Shown: positions 7,801 through 11,430 of the stretch, in pieces | How the letters are laid out: every line of letters starts with the position of its first letter | Numbering within the stretch: position 1 is the first letter of the stretch | From: Cymbomonas tetramitiformis | Lineage: Eukaryota > Chlorophyta > Pyramimonadophyceae > Pyramimonadales > Pyramimonadaceae | DNA: 11,430 nt | Assembly (NCBI GenBank): GCA_001247695.2 | Contig: LGRX02015155.1 | Coordinates: forward strand, 1 to 11,430 | Direction of reading: 5' to 3' | Notes under the pieces: model-generated | Told to the model about the DNA's origin: nothing | The model's input: only the letters and a program-made list of their open reading frames with translations | Databases searched by the model: none | Translations under genes and position numbers: made by a program

Positions 7801-10625
7801 GTGTCACGAAGAAGGACTACAGCAACTGGGGAGTTAGGATCCTAGTTGTTGCCAACGCAGAGGGATGGCAGAAATTCTGCCCGGACCCAGAGGGGGCAGC
7901 GGAACTAGTCGGGAGGGCCCTGCAGCGCAGCACGTACTGCACGGTCCGTAAGTACCACACGATTCGAAACCTCAGGCCGGCCAACCCGAGGGTCCACACC
8001 TCGGAGGCAGTGTCAGACATGGCGGCGGTTAAAAATGCGATGGAGAACGCTAGTCAGCACGACATGATCTTCGACCCTCACCCGATGAGAAAATGGGAAA
8101 TACCGAGCATGTCGCGCAGACAGGGATGGGGGAACGGTGGGAGTGAGGTCCCCAAGGAAGACCGCACCCCGGAGGCAGCGAGGGCCATGAGACAAACATG
8201 GCGCGACAGAGGACTCACCGAGGTCACGATCACGGAGTACCATGCGGCGAACACGGCATGGCCTTTGGACAAGATCAAAGAGGACTCGAGGGCCAGATGG
8301 CTAAAGGCAATGGAGCGCACTCCCATGCTCTTCAGCAGACAGGACAGGGACAGGGGACACACGGAAGTAAGGGAGCGGTTCCCCACGTGTCCCATTAAGC
8401 ACAAAACCAGACTTTCCAAAACCCTTGAGAAAATCAACAAAGCCTGGGATGCAACCTCGTTCCTCTATACGGATGGGTCGCGACTGGACCCAGAGGAAGA
8501 AGGGGGGTTACATAGAGTAGGCGCGGCCTACTGGGACCCCAGAGGGGATGAAAACCCCAGAACCTGGAGGGGCACGTGGTCGACGGGTGGACACCTCACA
8601 ATCAACAGGGCGGAACTCCTGGCGATCCACGCGGCACTCAGGGCCAGGGAACGCACAACACCAGGCGAGATAGCAATCTGCACGGACAGCCTCTGCAGTA
8701 TGTACCAAATCCTCAACATGTTGTCCAGACCCCACACGATGGAGTGCCATAGACACAGGGATTTGCTTGAGGATATACTCTCCCTGGTCGAACGGCATAA
8801 CAGCCAGGGAACGAAGGTCTCACTCAGGAAAGTCAAAAGCCACACAGGGGTGAAAGGCAACGACAAGGCAGATGAGGCGGCCAAACAGGCAGCAGAAAAC
8901 TTGGAGGGAACCACCCAAATTGAACCGTGGGACAACAGGACCATGTACACGCTCGTGGCCAATGCCCGAGATGGTGAATCGATGAGGCCCCTGCAAGGGG
9001 AGGGGGCGGTGGAAAGGTATGTGGCAGAAAGGATTGCACTTAAAGCGACACAGCACAGGTCAGTGAGAAAATGGCTACAGCCCCCGAACAGCCCGTGGGA
9101 AGAATGGGGAACACCCGGCAGGGAAAATTGGGAAGGAGCTCTCTCAGTAGAGGGCTCTATAACGGAGAACCCCACGCCCGACGCCCCAGGGCCAGCCCAA
9201 GGCCCCGACCGGGGCCAACAGGACGTGGAAATGGGGACACCAGGGGAGAATCTCCAGGAACTGATGCTCCTGGAGGAATTGCAGCACGCTCCCTGGAGCC
9301 AGGGAGACCCGCCGATGCGACGGGAGCCGGGCGACCAGGAGCAGGTGCACCTGCGGGATCAAGCGACCACTCAGGACGAGTGGGACCTACTCTGGGAATT
9401 CGATGAGACGCGGGGGCCGCCTCTTGACATGGAAGAGAGGGGGGCCATGAACTCGCCAGAAAGGGAGATGATGCAAGCGATAGAGGAGGCAGAATGTGCG
9501 GACCCAATTGACGGTCTGTGCCGCTCGATGATGGAGATGGACCTGGGAGAGTCGAAGCTCCAAAACCTGACGGACGTCCCACAACAAGCGATAGACGCCT
9601 ACCAGGAGGCGGCCCCGGCAAGAAGAAGAAAGAGGAACAGGGACCGGGAGGCCATGCACCGGGGAAACGGAGACAGGGCCGCCACAAGCTACGCAGACGC
9701 TGCCGCGGTCGAGACACACATGGGAAGAAGAGTGGAGGAGCCCCCAAGGGAAATTCTCCAGGACAAGTCGATACCAGGAATATCCAATCACTTCTGGAAG
9801 GTTACTCCACCGACACTCAGGTCCCTGGTCCTAAGATGCCGGTTTGGGGTCCTCATGACGGCTGCCAGGAAGCACCTCATATGGCCGAACAAATATCCGG
9901 ATCCGGGCTGCGCCCTCTGCGGGAGGAGGGACACTCCGGCACACAGGCTGGCTGGATGCAAAGACGAGACCAGCAGGAACATGGCCACAGCCAGGCACAA
10001 CGAAGTGGCAAGGACCCTTTATGAAGCAATCAGGAAGGGTCGAACGGGTGCCAGTCCGATCTGGATCGCGCACCACGCTGGACTCGATGGGACTAACAGA
10101 TGCACGCGCCCGATACCAGACTTCATACTCAAAAGGGGTCAGTGCCGTAGGGACGGAAGAGACCACCCGGGGGCGAAGGACCCCCCAGACGACATACCAC
10201 ACTTTGTGGATATTGTCATGATCAAGGGTGCAGAGGACGTCAGGGACGCCCCCCCAGGCAGGCCGGAAAACACCCGCAGGGAGGATGTGGGGGAAATCCA
10301 CCTCATAGAGGTGGCCTTTACGTGGGACACGCACTGGTATGTGTCCCTTCACGATAAACTCAACAAGTATGAGCCCCTTATGGAGCTACTCAGATCCAAG
10401 GGCTATAAAGTGTTCTTTCACCCGATGGTTTTCGGAACCACGGGGTCGGTATATGAGCACAACGCAAGGGCTCTCACGCAACACCTCGGCTTCAACAAGA
10501 AGGAAGCGGAAGCCCTCCTCAAGAAAATCAGTAGCATCGCGGTGGAATGGGCTGCCAAGATGTTGATTTCACACAGCAGGTCGGAGAAGGAGAAGGCTCT
10601 GAAAAACAGTAAGAAGCCGCCTTGA
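4596..10625 (+). CDS. 2009-aa polyprotein: Ulp1-like protease, PCIF1-like methyltransferase, RNase H, CCHC finger, R2-like endonuclease
   Basis: One uninterrupted GC-rich frame. Domains in order follow. A Ulp1/C48 cysteine protease (~298-445) shows H367 in SHWNVLLF, D387 in YDPMGG, Q424 and C430 in QCGVWVC; the Q-to-C spacing of six equals that of Ulp1. A probable winged helix (~609-685) reads RTWVLAQLAKGDVRTGELF and ends RWWRID. A weak chromodomain-like patch (~719-765) includes REYLLGPIRP and WVEEDTL. A PCIF1-like methyltransferase (~898-1115) has FASPLN, YCSKF, IFGSKG and the catalytic-site string FEFNPEY (N992). RNase H (~1288-1435) has D1293, E1340, D1364, H1416 and D1426. A zinc finger CX2CX7HX4C has C1772, C1775, H1783 and C1788. 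A PD-(D/E)XK endonuclease (~1840-1990) has P1841-D1842, E1905 and K1924, with the R2-type tail VFGTTGSVY. Linkers are acidic, proline-rich and probably disordered; ARRRKRNRDR near 1690 is a plausible nuclear localisation signal. There is no reverse transcriptase. ATG 4596 may not be the true start (see the overlapping ORF). Confidence 0.85.
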   Translation: MTMTNIVEFPTRGVSLHTQRLLRTVKIRVQALCPGVRRSYQILMTIYVAKGGTRACSLREAKAKVPARFQGRMRTFMLMLYPYICEALADKPNDARFWDNPKNLTLNPQFVPSQGTHNALGFQRVAAPQATDEEEPTTWEAGFHPTQYKWGPRSLWHAGRRGPPTTSMQAKNALKQMATGYCAKDEEDHEDAFKCHDIGVRPTLLEDPGGRVMIMDSVGVRPKAEKTLSDLRHAARAGARLTEKEAMDCRRAMRRNRSEGSHADSLLKGGGRRGTAPRGEGTPRHRTEGVFSDTRGREAWLSSIQVETHSLCTTGVATVSMHQTKLADALNGIEFEQSDQYEAQMRNTMETVRDEGFSFVLTCDGSHWNVLLFGRNEDTSVSIYLYDPMGGEDTRLLTALRQWAGPPGWPPVNITVSSMGVAHQRDGYQCGVWVCYMIDKWQEWNRSTTGATWESWIGLHGPPVGREATTSRGYREAMRGPIMARIGELEQRERHHVFHGEGETHDPISFEERDDEIQEEAGAGPMQVGKSPTRQTQTDTVPKIPGHAQELPKVGEKRTRQTLRSPQATVETEEIRPRPNPPAQTLQGETSPRQVTKVSLDDGRGTKWKGTTAQIMMLRTWVLAQLAKGDVRTGELFQHAAKIGFSRDAVRLMTTHLISSEQVVWATHPPVNDCRSRNRWWRIDTMELSVGTGPTAANDPEVLEETEEEPQVVEASESTTILAVRTHWGSREYLLGPIRPQGEAWVEEDTLLAGGVAGMNPSQAERETDMFHNKEREEQQARGPTEREPLSGTPTRHAHYWPGVTMLNIDTEPFNPDWDAAPSGKCTLTTETGRHHVFAHDERGKLVGALKEEVLDRLYDRYVAATGTSSTDQTHTRAGEERRRSFEEREPQLGTTIHGFATEVVLLLKRYSCEEEEEVKKTALQNHWTLPPEIMQALQEAFGIQAEVFASPLNVHSHTATYCSKFDRDKIFGSKGAAWDTHWGELGAFEFNPEYTAADLDKALQEALMSTMAKTPVLGVGIYPAWTRTPAKAYCRRYGNTRIHEFGVIPRKSFTFLPPDHWGGTTVSGVTKKDYSNWGVRILVVANAEGWQKFCPDPEGAAELVGRALQRSTYCTVRKYHTIRNLRPANPRVHTSEAVSDMAAVKNAMENASQHDMIFDPHPMRKWEIPSMSRRQGWGNGGSEVPKEDRTPEAARAMRQTWRDRGLTEVTITEYHAANTAWPLDKIKEDSRARWLKAMERTPMLFSRQDRDRGHTEVRERFPTCPIKHKTRLSKTLEKINKAWDATSFLYTDGSRLDPEEEGGLHRVGAAYWDPRGDENPRTWRGTWSTGGHLTINRAELLAIHAALRARERTTPGEIAICTDSLCSMYQILNMLSRPHTMECHRHRDLLEDILSLVERHNSQGTKVSLRKVKSHTGVKGNDKADEAAKQAAENLEGTTQIEPWDNRTMYTLVANARDGESMRPLQGEGAVERYVAERIALKATQHRSVRKWLQPPNSPWEEWGTPGRENWEGALSVEGSITENPTPDAPGPAQGPDRGQQDVEMGTPGENLQELMLLEELQHAPWSQGDPPMRREPGDQEQVHLRDQATTQDEWDLLWEFDETRGPPLDMEERGAMNSPEREMMQAIEEAECADPIDGLCRSMMEMDLGESKLQNLTDVPQQAIDAYQEAAPARRRKRNRDREAMHRGNGDRAATSYADAAAVETHMGRRVEEPPREILQDKSIPGISNHFWKVTPPTLRSLVLRCRFGVLMTAARKHLIWPNKYPDPGCALCGRRDTPAHRLAGCKDETSRNMATARHNEVARTLYEAIRKGRTGASPIWIAHHAGLDGTNRCTRPIPDFILKRGQCRRDGRDHPGAKDPPDDIPHFVDIVMIKGAEDVRDAPPGRPENTRREDVGEIHLIEVAFTWDTHWYVSLHDKLNKYEPLMELLRSKGYKVFFHPMVFGTTGSVYEHNARALTQHLGFNKKEAEALLKKISSIAVEWAAKMLISHSRSEKEKALKNSKKPP

Positions 10626-10660
10626 TTGTGCATGTGACTAGGGGCAGGCGTAACAGCTGT
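10626..10660 (+). other. Short 3' tail of the element
   Basis: Only about 35 bases separate the TGA stop (10623-10625) from the return of AT-rich flank. The tail reads through GTGACTAGGGGCAGGCG and ends near TAACAGCTGT. No polyadenylation signal, poly(A) or simple-repeat tail of the kind left by target-primed reverse transcription is obvious, unless the following AAGTAGTAG is a short (TAG/TAA)n tail. The right half of the element is therefore unusually compact compared with the 3.4 kb before the ORFs. Confidence 0.5.
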
Positions 10661-11037
10661 AAGTAGTAGTTTTTGCTTTTACTACTTCTTTACTTTTCTT
10701 TTCTTTTACCAAAAGTTCTTGTAATACTTCTTTCATTTCATTAAATACTTTTTTTCATTTCAAGTTGGTGGTTCATAAAGAAAATAGTGTCGTTTTCCCA
10801 ATCATCCCAAATAATAGTATTTACTTTTTCTACTTCTCTTAAAAGTTCTTTTAAGACTTTTTTCATTTGAAATTGATGTTTTAAGTTAATGTCATCAAAG
10901 TAATCATTTGCTTTTACTACTTCTTTACTTTTATTTTCTTTTACCAAAAGTTCTTGTAATACTTCTTTCATTTTTTCTCTATGTTGAACTAATGGTAATA
11001 ACATAAGTAAATAATCATTAGTAGTAATAGTAGTCAT
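10661..11037 (-). pseudogene. Coiled-coil repeat protein, frameshifted and cut off by the element
   Basis: The gene starts at ATG 11037 and reads leftwards (MTTITTNDYLLMLL...). It encodes a lysine- and glutamate-rich helical protein without a recognised family. Repeats are visible. MKEVLQELLVKENKSKEVVKA near 10909-10973 reappears with one change beyond the frameshift, at 10665-10735. HQFQMKKVLKELL and HQLEMKKV also repeat, in the manner of a coiled coil. The frame stops at 10741 because of a run of seven T (10749-10755); the matching place in the other repeat has six. With six, the frame would run on through the second repeat copy to the element junction near 10661, where similarity ends. The gene thus carries both a one-base indel (mutation or homopolymer error) and a truncation. 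Its ~99-codon open part may still be made. Confidence 0.6.
10665..10735. repeat. Intragenic direct repeat, second copy of 10909-10971
   Basis: About 65-70 bases are nearly identical to 10909-10971, including TTTGCTTTTACTACTTCTT and CCAAAAGTTCTTGTAATACT. The copies differ by an A/T-rich indel in the TTTTCTTTTCTTTTACC tract. They encode the same coiled-coil segment. Loss of similarity at the left end of this copy marks where the mobile element begins. Confidence 0.8.
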
Positions 11038-11107
11038 TGTTCTACCTTATGAAGTCTTACTCTTTAAGTGGAAAATTTTTGTTATAAAAATATTTACAAC
11101 ATACAAA
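11038..11107 (-). promoter_or_regulatory. AT-rich leader upstream of the coiled-coil gene
   Basis: These 70 bases precede the minus-strand ATG at 11037. They are A/T-rich, with an AAAATTTTTG-like tract about 45-60 bases before the start and a CCTTAT-like patch right before it. They probably contain the promoter by position, but I recognise no defined giant-virus or bacterial promoter consensus and no clear ribosome-binding site. Confidence 0.25.
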
Positions 11108-11430
11108 CATTCACTCATTATAAAAATGTCTTTTGAAAATAAAAAGAGTCTTTTAAGAAATGTACAATAAATTTACAATAAGTAAAAATATGTTATACAA
11201 TAAATTTACAATAAGTAAAAATATGTTATACAATAAATTTACAATAAGTAAAAATATGTTATACAAATATATACCAACATTCACTCATTATAAAAAAGTC
11301 TTTTGAAAATAAAAGAGTCTTTTAAGAAATGTACAATAAATATACAATAAGTAAAAATATATTATTAAAGTATATACAAACATTTACTCGCTCATTATAA
11401 AAAAGTCTTTTGAAAATAAAAGAGTCTTTT
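11108..11430. repeat. AT-rich tandem repeats, ~103-bp unit with nested 33-bp unit
   Basis: The anchor CATT(C/T)ACTC..CATTATAAAAA occurs at 11108, 11278 and 11381, spaced 170 and 103. Each is followed by GTCTTTTGAAAATAAAA and GAGTCTTTTAAGAAATGTAC (the last copy is cut by the window end). The 67-base excess in the first unit is two extra copies of a ~33-bp sub-repeat, TACAATAAATTTACAATAAG plus TAAAAATATGTTA. The array continues past the window. No gene is seen in it. Confidence 0.85.

Larger units (their letters stand above)
829..10660 (+). mobile_element. GC-rich mobile element with RT-less retrotransposon-like polyprotein
   Basis: Composition switches abruptly from A/T-rich to GC-rich near 829 and back near 10660. 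On the left the switch cuts into a methyltransferase reading frame. On the right it cuts into a repeat of a coiled-coil reading frame, where similarity to the other copy of that repeat is lost around 10661. The interior holds non-coding repeat DNA (832-4194), then two overlapping ORFs whose domains (protease, methyltransferase, RNase H, CCHC finger, R2-like endonuclease) are those of eukaryotic mobile elements. No long terminal repeats, matching terminal inverted repeats or clear target duplication are seen. TGTAA occurs at 825-829 and 10658-10662, but five bases could match by chance. Boundaries are good to about 15 bp. The flanking genes differ on the two sides, so insertion was accompanied by deletion or rearrangement, or one edge is an assembly join. 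Confidence 0.75.

Noticed and set aside
825..10662. TGTAA on both sides as a target-site duplication
   Set aside because: Five bases match by chance easily, and the flanks belong to different genes, so a simple duplication cannot be shown.

Overview
The window is a GC-rich mobile element of about 9.8 kb (roughly 829-10660) sitting inside very AT-rich DNA. The flanks (1-828 and 10661-11430) are made of A/T-rich tandem repeats with a period near 102 bp, plus two damaged genes on the minus strand. One is the C-terminal end of a DNA adenine/cytosine methyltransferase, and the other is a coiled-coil repeat protein. Low GC, tandem intergenic repeats and a stray DNA methyltransferase suggest a giant-virus, virophage-like or similarly AT-rich genome. 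This is inference, and no hallmark viral gene is present. Both flanks carry related ~102-bp repeats in the same orientation, so they probably belong to one genome.

The element opens with a 12-bp GC-rich hairpin (832-884). Three tandem units rich in CATG palindromes follow (about 911-1430). Next come two nearly identical ~0.8-kb arms in inverted orientation (1437-2248 and 2770-3598), enclosing a loop packed with hairpins. A 592-bp MITE-like insertion (3603-4194) has 30-bp terminal inverted repeats and a possible TCA duplication. About 3.4 kb of apparently non-coding, repeat-built DNA therefore precedes the coding part.

The coding part is one 2009-codon ORF (4596-10625), overlapped at its start by a shorter upstream ORF (4331-4864) in another frame. 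Domains in order are: a Ulp1/C48-type cysteine protease with a full triad; a probable winged helix; a weak chromodomain-like stretch; a PCIF1-like N6-adenine methyltransferase whose NPPF motif reads NPEY; an RNase H with all four acidic residues; a CX2CX7HX4C zinc finger; and a C-terminal PD-(D/E)XK endonuclease like that of R2-type non-LTR retrotransposons. The RNase H, CCHC and endonuclease order is retrotransposon-like, but no reverse transcriptase is visible anywhere in the window. This RT-less protease, methyltransferase, RNase H and endonuclease polyprotein is the most unusual content here.

The three working parts suggest a model, which is inference. The endonuclease and zinc finger would cut and bind target DNA. 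The RNase H would remove RNA from a hybrid made with a reverse transcriptase supplied elsewhere. The protease would process the polyprotein or strip SUMO/ubiquitin-like modifiers. The methyltransferase-like domain would modify or bind adenine-containing nucleic acid.
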